Numbered from the stretch's first letter, positions 24,348-33,961 are shown. The stretch is DNA of 34,189 nt from CAZGAH01 sp964523295 (GCA_964523295.1 CAZGAH010000047.1:1-34189), one strand, 5' to 3'. A program made the numbers and translations. Notes: generated by a model not told the origin, from the sequence alone.

Positions 24348-25268
24348 TTACTGAAGGCCAAAAACGACAGGGAGACGGACGTAGCAGGCTACAGGGCGTC
24401 CCTCGCGCCTGGCAGGCCGGAATCGGGAGCTGTTGGCCGCCTGCATGGCAGCTTCATCGAACCCGTAACCGGCCCCTTGCTCCAGGATCACCTGGCGCAC
24501 GATGCCGGATGCGTCGATGAGCAGACGCAGCACGACCCGGCCTTCCTTGCGCAGGCGTCGTGCCTGGATCGGGTACGCGGGACGCACCAGCGAGAGAATC
24601 GAAGGGCCGTCCGGAGCGCCCAGACTGGCGACTACCGGCGCATCTCTCCCTGTGGCATTCAATGAACCGGGCTGCCCGCCGCCTGCACCGCCAGCCGGGA
24701 GGTGCGGCCCCGTGACAGCCCCTGGCAGTGGCTCGGGTGATGCCGCGTCTGCCCCGGAGGGCACGGGAGGGGCGTCCTGAACCGGTCCTGGCCCGCGGGA
24801 GGCATGCGCAGGCCGGGGCGGGGTCTTCTTTGGTGCTATGTCCCGGTGCGAGTCCTGGCGCCTGGGCGCCTCCTTCATGGTCTCGGGCTTCCCGGCTGGC
24901 AGAGACGTCGCCGGCAAGGGCTCCACTGACGGGCACGTCGGGTTCGTGGTGGAATCGTCGGCGGTCGGGGACGTCATCGATGCCTTATGGCCTCCCCCCC
25001 CCGGGATGGGGCCGGCCTCAAGTGATCGCGGCGCCTCCGCGTGCGAATATCCTTCACCGGTTGTCTCGGGCTCAGCGCCCGATACCAGGGACAAGATCAG
25101 CACCGGGGGAAACCGAGTTTCGTCGTGGGCGGGCATGCCGAGGGGGAGGAAGAGGGCAGCCAGATGTATGCCTATCGATGCCAACACACTGCCCAGGCGG
25201 AAGAGAGCGGCCCTGCCCGGGCCTAAATCCGTATCCGATGCAGGGACAGAAAACAGGTCCGGGTGCAT
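24348..25268 (-). CDS. tonB: TonB family protein
   Basis: The product is 306 residues from ATG 25268, 13 bp after the receptor's stop. It has one N-terminal membrane anchor (about residues 23-46), a long Pro/Ser/Gly-rich periplasmic linker (about 60-225), and a TonB C-terminal domain (about 228-306) starting VRPAYPIQARRLRKEGRV with the conserved YP and later ASGIVRQV. TonB spans the periplasm and passes energy from ExbB-ExbD to outer-membrane receptors. Here it is co-transcribed with one receptor, suggesting a dedicated pair. No exbB or exbD gene is in the window. Confidence 0.92.
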   Translation of the reverse strand: MHPDLFSVPASDTDLGPGRAALFRLGSVLASIGIHLAALFLPLGMPAHDETRFPPVLILSLVSGAEPETTGEGYSHAEAPRSLEAGPIPGGGGHKASMTSPTADDSTTNPTCPSVEPLPATSLPAGKPETMKEAPRRQDSHRDIAPKKTPPRPAHASRGPGPVQDAPPVPSGADAASPEPLPGAVTGPHLPAGGAGGGQPGSLNATGRDAPVVASLGAPDGPSILSLVRPAYPIQARRLRKEGRVVLRLLIDASGIVRQVILEQGAGYGFDEAAMQAANSSRFRPARREGRPVACYVRLPVVFGLQ

Positions 25269-25281
25269 GCTCGCCGCGCTC

Positions 25282-27510
25282 CTAGAAACGCAAGGTCATG
25301 CCGGCTCCGACGGTCAAGGGGTCTCCCGGAGTCCCCATGTTGTTTACCGAAAAGAGATAGTACTCGGCGTTGGTGAGATTCCTTCCGAAGAGATAGATGT
25401 CGAAGTGCTCGGTTTCGTACCCGATTTTCGCATTGAGCAGGGTGTAGCCGTCCAACGGCTCGCGGTTGGCTTGATCTGCGTAGGCTTCGCCATATCCGGC
25501 CAGTTCGCCGCGAACGAACACGCCACACGTAAAGCGATACTGCAGCGACGCACCCCAGGAATGCTGGGGAGTAAAGGTCAGGTTGTTACCGCTGTAGTCC
25601 GCGCCGGTGACGGGATCTATGTAGTTGACATACCGTGCGTCAAGCAGGCCATAATGGCCGGCGAGTTCGAGCCCCTCCAGGGGCATGAACTTGAATTCCG
25701 CCTCGACACCCATGTTCCTGGCGTCACCGATATTCTCGAGCAGCAAGTTGTAGTAGTCGATAGCGACAATATCCTGCCGATTGTGCAGTTCGATTAAAAA
25801 GGCTGCGAGGTTGCACTGCAAATGATTGTCCAGCCAGGCCGTCTTAAGACCTGCTTCGTAGGTCCAGCTGGTCTCTGCGTCGTAGTGTACCTTGGCCGGG
25901 AAGTCGGTTCGGTAATACAGCCCGCCGGGCTTGTAGCCCTTGCCCACGCTGGCATAGAGCATGTACTCGGGGGTGAAGCGGTAGTCCACAACGAACTTGG
26001 GGAGCAATTGGGCAAAGTCGGCCTGCCCCTTCATAGGGCCGGTTCCACGGGTTGGGGCGCCGTAGACAAGGGGGTAGCCGGCTGCGAAGCTATACACTTG
26101 ACCGGCCATGATGAGGTAGTGGTCGCGCTTCATGGTCTGCTCGACGTATTCGTAGCGCAGGCCAGCGGTCAGTCCAAGGCGCTTGTCGAAAAGGCGGTAG
26201 GTCGCCTGGCCGAAGGCTGCCCAGGTGGTAGCCTGTGATTCGGCATCAACCGCGACGTCGCGCGTGTCGGCAGGGAGGCCGCCGAGGGCGATGCCGGGGA
26301 ATTCCCGACCGTATGCGTAGGTTTCCTTGTAATGCTCGGTCTTGTGCTCGAAGAATCCTCCCACGAGCCAGCTGAGGGAGCCGCTGTTCTCGGGCGAGAG
26401 AACCCGGAGTTCCTGGGTCCACTTGTCCAGATCCCAGTCAACGGCCATATCCATGAAGTTGACGTCCGTGAAGTCGCCGTCCATGGCGTAGGCATTGTCC
26501 CTCCAACGGTGTGAGGTTATGGAAAGGATCTTGAACCAGGGAGCGTCGTAGGCCAGGCGGAGAGCCTGGAGATTGGAGACGGTGTCGTTCGAGCCCGGGG
26601 TGTCCTGGTAGTTATCCCAGTGGCCCAGGTCAGGATTCGGGGTAGGGGTGCGGGCCAGCCCGTGGTACAAGGCCAGCCAATCCCTGTAGCGTCCCTTATC
26701 GACCGGGGTGATGTGGTGCCCGCCTTTGTCTTCGAAGCTGTCACCGGAGACGGTGAGCATGATGTCCAGTTCGTCGACCGGCGTCCAGCGCAGGCGGACG
26801 CGGCCGCTCTTGGTGTGCTGGTCGTTGTCGGGGGTTTCCAGGAAACGGTTGTAGATATAGCCCTCGTGGCCGTCGACCATGCCGGCGAGGTCAATGAAAA
26901 GTCGGTCCTGGACCAGGGGCCCGCGCAGGCCAGCCCGCACTGCGTACTGTTCGTAGAGGCCTCCCTCGACGTTGGCCCGCCCCTCCCAGCTGTTTCCCGG
27001 AGTTTTGGAGAAGATGTTGATGACGCCACCCTGGCTGTTCTTGCCGAACATCGTCGATTGCGGTCCACGCAGAACCTCGACGCGGTCCAGATCGTAGAGC
27101 ACGTTGTCGAAGGAGCGGAGCTCGGCGAAGGGCACGTCGTCCATGTAGATGCTGACCGAGGTGTCGCCCTGGTTGAGATTGTAGAGTCCTCGCATGTTCA
27201 GGACGCTGATTCCGCCACGATTGCCGAAGGTGAGGAACCGGAAGTTGGACACATAGGCATCGAGGTCGCGCATGTCCTGGATGCCGGTGTCCTCTACTTC
27301 AAGCCCGGAGATGGTGGTCACGGCCATGGGCACCTGCTGGGCGTCTTCCTCGCGCTTGTTGGCTGTGACCGTGACTGCGGGCAGTGCATAGGTCGTGGTT
27401 GGCTGATTCGAGAGTACCGGGTCTGCAACATTCGCTTCTGCCGCAATTGCTATGGCAGGACACAGTATAATATACATTAAAAATACATACACGCCCAACA
27501 ATACATTCAC
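25282..27510 (-). CDS. TonB-dependent outer-membrane receptor
   Basis: The product is 742 residues from GTG 27510, chosen because GAGGGGGG precedes it and it opens a good signal peptide (residues ~2-23, ending AIAA). The ATG at 27546 has no ribosome site. A TonB-box-like segment LPAVTVTANKREED near residue 42 leads into the plug domain (QQVPMAVTTISG, DLDRVEVLRGPQSTMFGKNS, GGVINIFSKTPG). The barrel continues to a C-terminal Phe (GAGMTLRF) typical of outer-membrane proteins. The plug type is FyuA/CirA-like (siderophore or other large ligand). The substrate cannot be read from sequence. The tonB gene follows 13 bp later. The giant kinase/LuxR pair lies upstream. Confidence 0.93.
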   Translation of the reverse strand: MNVLLGVYVFLMYIILCPAIAIAAEANVADPVLSNQPTTTYALPAVTVTANKREEDAQQVPMAVTTISGLEVEDTGIQDMRDLDAYVSNFRFLTFGNRGGISVLNMRGLYNLNQGDTSVSIYMDDVPFAELRSFDNVLYDLDRVEVLRGPQSTMFGKNSQGGVINIFSKTPGNSWEGRANVEGGLYEQYAVRAGLRGPLVQDRLFIDLAGMVDGHEGYIYNRFLETPDNDQHTKSGRVRLRWTPVDELDIMLTVSGDSFEDKGGHHITPVDKGRYRDWLALYHGLARTPTPNPDLGHWDNYQDTPGSNDTVSNLQALRLAYDAPWFKILSITSHRWRDNAYAMDGDFTDVNFMDMAVDWDLDKWTQELRVLSPENSGSLSWLVGGFFEHKTEHYKETYAYGREFPGIALGGLPADTRDVAVDAESQATTWAAFGQATYRLFDKRLGLTAGLRYEYVEQTMKRDHYLIMAGQVYSFAAGYPLVYGAPTRGTGPMKGQADFAQLLPKFVVDYRFTPEYMLYASVGKGYKPGGLYYRTDFPAKVHYDAETSWTYEAGLKTAWLDNHLQCNLAAFLIELHNRQDIVAIDYYNLLLENIGDARNMGVEAEFKFMPLEGLELAGHYGLLDARYVNYIDPVTGADYSGNNLTFTPQHSWGASLQYRFTCGVFVRGELAGYGEAYADQANREPLDGYTLLNAKIGYETEHFDIYLFGRNLTNAEYYLFSVNNMGTPGDPLTVGAGMTLRF

Positions 27511-27627
27511 TTGACTGCCCCCCTCTTTTTGTACTGCATGAATCATTTACGATTGCAAATGACGTCCCCTGCGCTGTCTGCCCCGGATAATTCTCTTGCA
27601 AATAACGAAACCCCGCCTGGCTGCTAT

Positions 27628-27652
27628 CCCCCACGACGCGCCGTCGCGGGGG
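27628..27652 (-). terminator. Strong GC hairpin between LuxR gene and receptor gene
   Basis: CCCCC-x-CGACG / CGTCG-x-GGGGG with a 3-base loop forms an 11-bp stem. At the one non-Watson-Crick position the minus-strand RNA has a G-U pair, while the plus-strand RNA has an A-C mismatch. A minus-strand RNA structure is therefore favoured. There is no T-tract, so this may be a rho-assisted terminator or processing site rather than a classic terminator. Confidence 0.4.
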
Positions 27653-27792
27653 AAAATCGTTGACGCGGCGTTCCTGGCGTTATTTCCCTCCTTCGAGGCC
27701 CCATTTCTGCCTTGACGCGAAGTCATTGGTTCTTCCGCAGACTCTTCAGGACCGTTCCAGCCAGCGCGCCCCTTGCCACACCGGTACCGGCA

Positions 27793-28446
27793 TCACCCGT
27801 CTACACCCATTGCCTCTGTTCGCAATGCATAAAGAATAACATCCGCAGTACTGCTCAAATTCAATTTGAGCATAAGATTACGACGATGCGACTCAACTGT
27901 TTTCACACTTATAAATAGCTTATCTCCGATTGTTTTAGTCGAATCTCCCTTAGCAATAAGACGCATTACTTGTTTTTCGCGCTTTGTCAATATGAGCATG
28001 TTTCCTGAATTGACAGAATTTCCAAATTTAAAAATATGCTCATCTATCATTTCTTGCGTTACCCCTTCCGGGCAATAACGCTTGCCATTGAGAATAGTGT
28101 CCAAAGCAATTGCGAGTTTTGTAGTGGCAGAATCTTTTGTGATATAGCCATCTGCACCAGCAAGGAAGGCCTCCATAACGGATTGCTTTGATGAATGCAT
28201 GCTTATAATCAGCACAACGACCCGCGCATCATTTTTTTTCAAATCCTGAATCAAGGCCAGACCGCTCTGATCCGGGAGAGAGATATCAAGGAGCACCACT
28301 TTCGGAGTGAGGCGCTTTGCAAGATTGAGCCCCTCCAAAGCGTCCCCGGCCTCTCCTACCACCAGGTACCCACCCAGCCTGTCGATAATCGCTTTCAGCC
28401 CTTCCCGTATAAATGGGTGATCGTCGATAAGCAGAATCCTTCTCAC
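27793..28446 (-). CDS. NarL/FixJ-type response regulator (LuxR HTH)
   Basis: The product is 217 residues from GTG 28446, which overlaps the stop of the giant kinase gene (GTGA), so the two are translationally coupled. The receiver has Asp8-Asp9, phospho-Asp54 (VLLDISLPDQSG) and Lys in ITKDSAT. The C-terminal LuxR helix-turn-helix is LTKREKQVMRLIAKG, then SVKTVESHRRNLMLKL. Phosphorylation by the HisKA_3 kinase encoded just upstream is expected, as in NarX/NarL-type pairs. It is AT-richer than most genes here. Targets are not visible, but the receptor gene lies next downstream. Confidence 0.93.
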   Translation of the reverse strand: MRRILLIDDHPFIREGLKAIIDRLGGYLVVGEAGDALEGLNLAKRLTPKVVLLDISLPDQSGLALIQDLKKNDARVVVLIISMHSSKQSVMEAFLAGADGYITKDSATTKLAIALDTILNGKRYCPEGVTQEMIDEHIFKFGNSVNSGNMLILTKREKQVMRLIAKGDSTKTIGDKLFISVKTVESHRRNLMLKLNLSSTADVILYALRTEAMGVDG

Positions 28447-30644
28447 GGTAGAGTCCCCCCACCCGTCATTGGAAACGACAACGAAATTTCGACTCCGCTT
28501 CCTGGATTGGAATCAAGCCGCAACCGGCCTCCAAGCTGCGCCCCTCGCTCTCGCATAGTCTTTAAGCCCAGATGACTGCCCGCTTCCTGCTGTTCTTTTG
28601 GGGTGAAACCTTTTCCGTTGTCTTTGATTCGCAACAAAATATCAGGAAATGCTCCCCGTAAAAGAACGTCGACTCGTGAAGCCTGAGCATGTTTCTTGAC
28701 GTTGTTCAACGCTTCTTGAACCAGTCTGTACAAATTGATCCCGGCCTCAGGGCTGAGCGTGGTGTCTTTCATGTCCTTGACCGTGAACACGATATCGAGC
28801 TTTTGCTCTTCGGCCATTTCCATGCAAAGCATTTCAAGACTGTGTATTAACCCGAAACGCTCGATATCCGGCGGCCGAAGCATGTGCGAAAGATTGCGGA
28901 CTTTGTCCAAAGCCTGCTGGAGCCTCCCCGACATACGTTCCAGACGTTGCGCGACAGTCTCAGCCCACGCGGGGCAATCCTGTCGTAAAAGTTCATACCC
29001 AATCTTAAGAGATACCAAGTCCTGGGCTACGTCGTCATGCAAATCGCGAGAGAGACGCAGTCGTTCCTCCTCCTGCAGGCACTGAAGTCGTCTGTTCAAC
29101 TCGAAAATTCGCTCTTCGGCAGCTTTGCGCATGGATATATCGTTGATGAACCCCTCGATGCGCTCAACGCCATCGTCTTCGTCCCGCAGCAGCTTGGCGT
29201 TGATCTCGACCCACACCGCGAAGCCCTCTTTGCAGAGCAGTTGCACTTCAACACCGGAGACCTCCCCCTCGCTCTTTGTTCTGGCAAGGAGATTCTCCAG
29301 CATGTCTGGATCGACAAATAAGGGCTGCGATCCCTGCGTGCAGGCAGCAATGATCTCCGCGGCAGAAATGTAGCCCAAAATGTCCGCGACGGCCTGATTG
29401 ACATGCTGCAAGCGACCCTCGGGTGTGGCCTGAAAGATGCCGGCTGGAGAATAATCGAAGATCGCATGGTACTTGGCTTCCGCCATCTGAAGCGCACTGA
29501 AGAGTCGGGCGCTTTGAAGCGATATTGCGGCCTGCGCCGCAAGCATCTGGATTGTTTCCAGCCTGTTGCGCGTGAATGCGTAGGTGGTCAGCGTATTTTC
29601 GAGATAAATCACCCCCTGCGCGTCAGTATGCAAGAGCAAGGGAGTACAGAGTATTGAGCGCGGTTGAAAACGGCGAATATACGGATCCACTCCATAGGTG
29701 ACATCGCTCGCTGCATCGGCGAGGACAAGAGGCTGCATGCTTGTAGAAACAGAACGAAGAATGGACAGGGGCACTTGCTCACCCGTTCCAACACCTTGAG
29801 GTCGGACCACGACGAGGCCCCCGCCCTCGACTTTGGCGAGAAGCGCGAGCGAGAACTCCCCGTTTCTGGAAAGAAACAAGGCGCCCTTGGTCGCGCCGGC
29901 ATTCTCCACAAGAATCGTGATCAGGCGTTCCAGCAAACTGTCGAGGATGAGTTCTTGGGAGATGGCTTGCGAAGCCTTGATAACCGAGGCCAATTCAACG
30001 GCCTGCAAGGCCATGACCTGCGTTTTGTCTTCTATCTGAATGGAGCGTCCGCCTTCCTGTCCCCAATATGGCAACACCCCTGCAAGGATATCAGGATAGG
30101 TGTCTCTCATACAGCGAAGCTTCATGCCGGCGCCCCACGTCCTGTAACCTTGGTACGCGTCGGCAAGATAGACTGCCGCGATTTTTTTGTTCTTCTTTCC
30201 AAGCCAGAATTTTGCAGCCAGTTCGTTGGCCAACGCTTCGAGATGAGAACAATTTTGCGCAGCCGCGGTTTCGATCGCCAAGGCATATTCCTGCGCCGCG
30301 TTCATGTCGTGCCCGTGGAGTCGGTGCCATTCGGCGAGGATCAAGTGATGGCGATGCAGGAAGGTCGAAGGAGACAACGCTGCCCATTGTTCCAGCAAAA
30401 CCAGGTTGGAGCGGATTTGCGCCAGCGCGTTCTCGTCGGGGGGGTCTCCTGGCTGGCAGCGAGGGCCAGGGATTGGTGGAGAACGAAGTCGGGAAAGATG
30501 AAAAGAGCGCGTGCAAAGGACAAAAAAGGCCTGGCGGCCTCCAGGGCCGCGAGAGCCTGATCGTGGCGTCCATACAGATAACAAGCGAAGGCCTTCGTGA
30601 CGTGAAAGTAGAGGATGGCGTGAAAATTGTGGGTAGCCAGACAC
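28443..30644 (-). CDS. C-terminal part of giant kinase: GAF-PAS-HisKA_3 histidine kinase (frameshifted fragment)
   Basis: The open frame runs 30644-28443, but only the part below about 30440 reads as the real protein (~665 residues). Codons before that are off-frame. In order it has the end of a helical TPR-like region, a GAF domain (ELILDSLLERLITILVENAG and on), a PAS domain, then HisKA_3 (RDLHDDVAQDL, His codon 29037-29039) and a NarX-type ATPase (LVQEALNNVKKHA, IKDNGKGFT, GLKTMRERGAQLGG). It is the natural continuation of the kinase-AAA-TPR half encoded in 30341-33961, broken by a frameshift at the C7 tract. Its stop overlaps the LuxR gene start. Confidence 0.88.
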   Translation of the reverse strand: MSGYPQFSRHPLLSRHEGLRLLSVWTPRSGSRGPGGRQAFFVLCTRSFHLSRLRSPPIPGPRCQPGDPPDENALAQIRSNLVLLEQWAALSPSTFLHRHHLILAEWHRLHGHDMNAAQEYALAIETAAAQNCSHLEALANELAAKFWLGKKNKKIAAVYLADAYQGYRTWGAGMKLRCMRDTYPDILAGVLPYWGQEGGRSIQIEDKTQVMALQAVELASVIKASQAISQELILDSLLERLITILVENAGATKGALFLSRNGEFSLALLAKVEGGGLVVVRPQGVGTGEQVPLSILRSVSTSMQPLVLADAASDVTYGVDPYIRRFQPRSILCTPLLLHTDAQGVIYLENTLTTYAFTRNRLETIQMLAAQAAISLQSARLFSALQMAEAKYHAIFDYSPAGIFQATPEGRLQHVNQAVADILGYISAAEIIAACTQGSQPLFVDPDMLENLLARTKSEGEVSGVEVQLLCKEGFAVWVEINAKLLRDEDDGVERIEGFINDISMRKAAEERIFELNRRLQCLQEEERLRLSRDLHDDVAQDLVSLKIGYELLRQDCPAWAETVAQRLERMSGRLQQALDKVRNLSHMLRPPDIERFGLIHSLEMLCMEMAEEQKLDIVFTVKDMKDTTLSPEAGINLYRLVQEALNNVKKHAQASRVDVLLRGAFPDILLRIKDNGKGFTPKEQQEAGSHLGLKTMRERGAQLGGRLRLDSNPGSGVEISLSFPMTGGGTLP

Positions 30645-33600
30645 TCCTGCACAAGTTCGGCCTCGGTGATGTGTTCGTCTTGAAATTCATCGTAATCGCC
30701 CCCCTCGCCTGTCAAATTCTTCAGGACCCACCCCAGCCCCACGAGCATGGGGCGGGCAAAGGCGTTGTTCAATTTCAGGCAGGATGCCTGTTTAGCCGCA
30801 CAGACGAGTCGCAACTCGTGCAGATTTCCGCCTTGGGCGAGGAGCGCCGTAATTTGCGCCGCCATACTCCATCCGGCGTAGGTGAACGCCCCTGAGGCCA
30901 GACATTTTCTGGATGCGTCTTCAAGGGTCCTTGCAACCACTTCCAGGGGTAAATGCCAATGGCTTTTATGCATTGCATACATACTTTGCACCATGGCGGT
31001 GTACGACTGATTATCAAAAGCGCGCGGCACCTGGAGGGCGAGTTCCCCAAGCCTGACGCCCATTTTGTATTGACGTTCGTACTCGATGACCATGATGCCG
31101 TAACAAAGGTACGCGCCGCCTGACTCGGGGACGTTGCCCTGCTCGATGGACAACTTCAGACCCGTGAGGATGATCACGCGCCACAGTTCCCTGCGCGTCA
31201 GGTAGGAGGGCAAAGCAATTTTCGAAATAATTTCGATGGTCAGAGCCAGCGTCTTGTCGGAGGACTTGGGAATCTCCGTCCAGCCGAACACGTTCCGGAC
31301 CTGTAACAGCCGTTCAACGTCTTCACGCAAGGCCACAGCCTCCTGGTCCAGGCCCTGCTCCGGGATGTCGACGCCCAGCAGTGCGAGCGCCGTGAGCCCG
31401 GTGCCGATGGCGAGAGGAAAACGCGCGCGCATGATTTCTTGCTCCACCAGGATGGACAGGAGCTTGACGCGATCGAGGGTCGAGGCGGCTTTGGCTTGTC
31501 CTGCCCGGACAAGGGCCTCGGCCTCATCAAAAAAACCATTCAGGCTCTTGGCAAGCGTCAGGGCCGCGTACAGATCGTACCACAGCGCATACGAAACGTC
31601 CGGAGCAGATTCAGGCAGAAGCTGCATGCCGAGCTCAAAATAGTGGAGGGCTGCGTCGTATGCAGCGGCACCTGTGGCGCGTTTTCCAGCTTCAAAATTG
31701 AGTGCGGCAAGCTCTTCCCGCTCGGCAGCGGAAAGCAACTGCTCAATGGAATTATTGAGGTGGTCCACCAATTCGAAGAGACGCTCATGGCGTTCAGCGA
31801 CGGGAAGAAGATCGACCAGGCGGCGTCCCAGGGAGTAATGCGTTGCGGCGCGCTGGCTGGGGGCCATGTGCTCGTAGGCGGCTCGATGCACCGAGTCATG
31901 CGCGAATCGGTAGCGTAAAGAGGATATGGCGGGGGAGAGCGACTCATGGTCCTCGATCCTGGCCTGGCTCGACACGAGGATCAGCCCCTCTCCAAGCGCT
32001 GGCAGCAAATCGTCAACAAGCTGGGCGGGCGATCTATGGCCGGCAAGGTGCAAAGTTTTGAGGTCAAAGATCGGGCCTATGCATGAGGCGCGCTCCAGAG
32101 CTTCTACTGTGGCGGAGGGCAAGGTCAAGAGTTTATGCGCCAAGAGGGTCGCGACCTCATTGGCGAAGTCGGCCGCAGTGATCGTCTCGAGATCCCATGA
32201 CCACCGACTGTGTTCAGGATCGAAGACAAGCAGACGGTCAGCTTCGAATCTGGAGAGCAATTGCTTGATAAAGAAAGGATTTCCGTCGGTTTTGCGTTGC
32301 AGGAACATTGCCAGCGGGAACGTTTCCTGCGGAGACAAATGCAGGCCGGACGCAAGCATGGCAGCGATATTCCCGGCATTCAAGGGCTCCAGGAGTATCT
32401 CTTCAGGCCGATACGGGCTCAGCCGTAGACCCTGCAACGCGCATGCAAAGGGGTGCGTCGCCTCCACTTCATTACTACGATAGGCGCCAATAAGCATGAA
32501 ATGGCTAAGGCCTTGCCCTCTGAACAGGTACTCGATGAATCCGATAGTGGACACATCGGCCCATTGGAGGTCGTCGAGAAAGACAATCAGTGGTGATTGC
32601 GAGGAACAAAACAGCGAAATAAACATTTCGAGAAGTCTGAACAGACGCCCCTGAGCGTCGAGTGGCCCGACGTCCTGGGGTTGAGGTTGCGGTCCAATAA
32701 TGAGGCCAAGCTCCGGAACGATATCCACAAGCAGCTGGGCGTTCGGGTGTAATTCCGCCAGAATTCGCTCTCTCCATCGCGAAAGTTCGGCTTCATCACC
32801 GCCCAAAATTTCCATGACTAAGGTCCTGAACGCAAATCCAAGCGCGCTGAAGGGTGACGCCGCCTGCATTTGCCCGTATTTACCCATAGTCTTGAGGTGA
32901 GGCCCGGCGACGCACTGAAAAAGGAAATGGGTGGCGAGTGCGGTTTTGCCTATGCCGGTAAGACCGGAGAGCAGGACAAGTCGGCCTTGCCCGGCTCGTA
33001 TGTGAGAAAACGAGTTGCGCAACTTCGCCACAGCTTCGTCACGCCCAAAAAGTCTATGTTCGAAGATGAGCCGGGCAACGCCCCGGCCTGCCCTCAGGTC
33101 AAAGGGAGAAATGTGGGAATGAGCCCGCCATTGCTCAAGGCAGGTCGCGAGATCGGCAGCAAGTTCGCGGCCGTTTTGATATCTGTCCTGGGGATTCTTC
33201 TGTAAGAGCACCATGACGATGTCGGAAAGAACCTGCGGGATGCCTGGTCGAGCCTGGTGCGGCGGGGTGGGAATCCTGGCGATATGACTATGAATGAGAG
33301 CGAGCGGGTCCTCCTCGGGAAAGGGTAAACGGCCCACAAGAGCTTCGTACAAGACCACACCGAGCGCATAAAGATCGGATCTATGATCGAGTGGACGATT
33401 CAAACGGCCTGTTTGTTCAGGCGCCATGTACTGAAGAGACCCTTGAAGCAACGTTATCTGTACTTCGTCGGGCGTCGCGGTGCGACCTGCTATGCCAAAA
33501 TCGACAAGACGCACCTGCCTGGTTGAAGGATTAACAAGAATATTGGATGGGGTAATATCTTTGTGGATGACACCTGCATCGTGAATTTTTGACAGGATAA

Positions 33601-33961
33601 TGGAGAGCTGCTGCCCCATTGCGAGAATGCCATCTATGTCAAGTACGCCTTCAGAGATACGTTGTCTGAGAGTACATCCGGGGAATTCATCCAGCACGAG
33701 AGCCAGTGTGCAGCCATATTTTTCAACCCCATAGCAACGGGGAACACCTTCAATATGCGAAAGTAATGTGAGCAATTCACATTCTTGATGAAAACACGAC
33801 TGCACCGATCCAGAGCAATGTGCCTCCTTGATATATTTCAAAATCACCGGTCTTCCATCACGCTCGCGTATCGCTCGCACAACGACGGATTTGTCCCTTT
33901 CTACAAGAACTGAAAGGAGACGATAGCCGTCAATGTGACAGGGCAATGTATTCATGGCCAT
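30341..33961 (-). CDS. N-terminal part of giant kinase: Ser/Thr kinase-AAA-TPR (frameshifted fragment)
   Basis: The frame starts at ATG 33961 (weak ribosome site). About 1173 residues are genuine before the frameshift near 30440, and the last ~34 codons are off-frame. The protein kinase domain covers residues ~1-280, with Lys42, Glu60, HKDITPSN (Asp135, Asn140) and DFG (Asp154), so it should be active. An AAA_16 ATPase has Walker A GLTGIGKTA (Lys339) and Walker B LIVFLDDLQWAD near 470. A long helical TPR-like region follows from about 750. With the downstream half this makes the known multidomain Ser/Thr kinase/ATPase/sensor histidine kinase type, about 1840 residues, coupling Ser/Thr and His phosphorylation. 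Confidence 0.9.
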   Translation of the reverse strand: MAMNTLPCHIDGYRLLSVLVERDKSVVVRAIRERDGRPVILKYIKEAHCSGSVQSCFHQECELLTLLSHIEGVPRCYGVEKYGCTLALVLDEFPGCTLRQRISEGVLDIDGILAMGQQLSIILSKIHDAGVIHKDITPSNILVNPSTRQVRLVDFGIAGRTATPDEVQITLLQGSLQYMAPEQTGRLNRPLDHRSDLYALGVVLYEALVGRLPFPEEDPLALIHSHIARIPTPPHQARPGIPQVLSDIVMVLLQKNPQDRYQNGRELAADLATCLEQWRAHSHISPFDLRAGRGVARLIFEHRLFGRDEAVAKLRNSFSHIRAGQGRLVLLSGLTGIGKTALATHFLFQCVAGPHLKTMGKYGQMQAASPFSALGFAFRTLVMEILGGDEAELSRWRERILAELHPNAQLLVDIVPELGLIIGPQPQPQDVGPLDAQGRLFRLLEMFISLFCSSQSPLIVFLDDLQWADVSTIGFIEYLFRGQGLSHFMLIGAYRSNEVEATHPFACALQGLRLSPYRPEEILLEPLNAGNIAAMLASGLHLSPQETFPLAMFLQRKTDGNPFFIKQLLSRFEADRLLVFDPEHSRWSWDLETITAADFANEVATLLAHKLLTLPSATVEALERASCIGPIFDLKTLHLAGHRSPAQLVDDLLPALGEGLILVSSQARIEDHESLSPAISSLRYRFAHDSVHRAAYEHMAPSQRAATHYSLGRRLVDLLPVAERHERLFELVDHLNNSIEQLLSAAEREELAALNFEAGKRATGAAAYDAALHYFELGMQLLPESAPDVSYALWYDLYAALTLAKSLNGFFDEAEALVRAGQAKAASTLDRVKLLSILVEQEIMRARFPLAIGTGLTALALLGVDIPEQGLDQEAVALREDVERLLQVRNVFGWTEIPKSSDKTLALTIEIISKIALPSYLTRRELWRVIILTGLKLSIEQGNVPESGGAYLCYGIMVIEYERQYKMGVRLGELALQVPRAFDNQSYTAMVQSMYAMHKSHWHLPLEVVARTLEDASRKCLASGAFTYAGWSMAAQITALLAQGGNLHELRLVCAAKQASCLKLNNAFARPMLVGLGWVLKNLTGEGGDYDEFQDEHITEAELVQECLATHNFHAILYFHVTKAFACYLYGRHDQALAALEAARPFLSFARALFIFPDFVLHQSLALAASQETPPTRTRWRKSAPTWFCWNNGQRCLLRPSCIAIT
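30438..30444 (-). other. Frameshift site in the giant kinase (C7 tract on the minus strand)
   Basis: The upstream frame reads ...LAASQETPP and the correct downstream frame resumes PDENALAQIRSNL, both meeting at seven C. Adding one C (or removing two) joins them without a stop. It may be a sequencing error, a real mutation, or a phase-variable tract. Confidence 0.85.
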
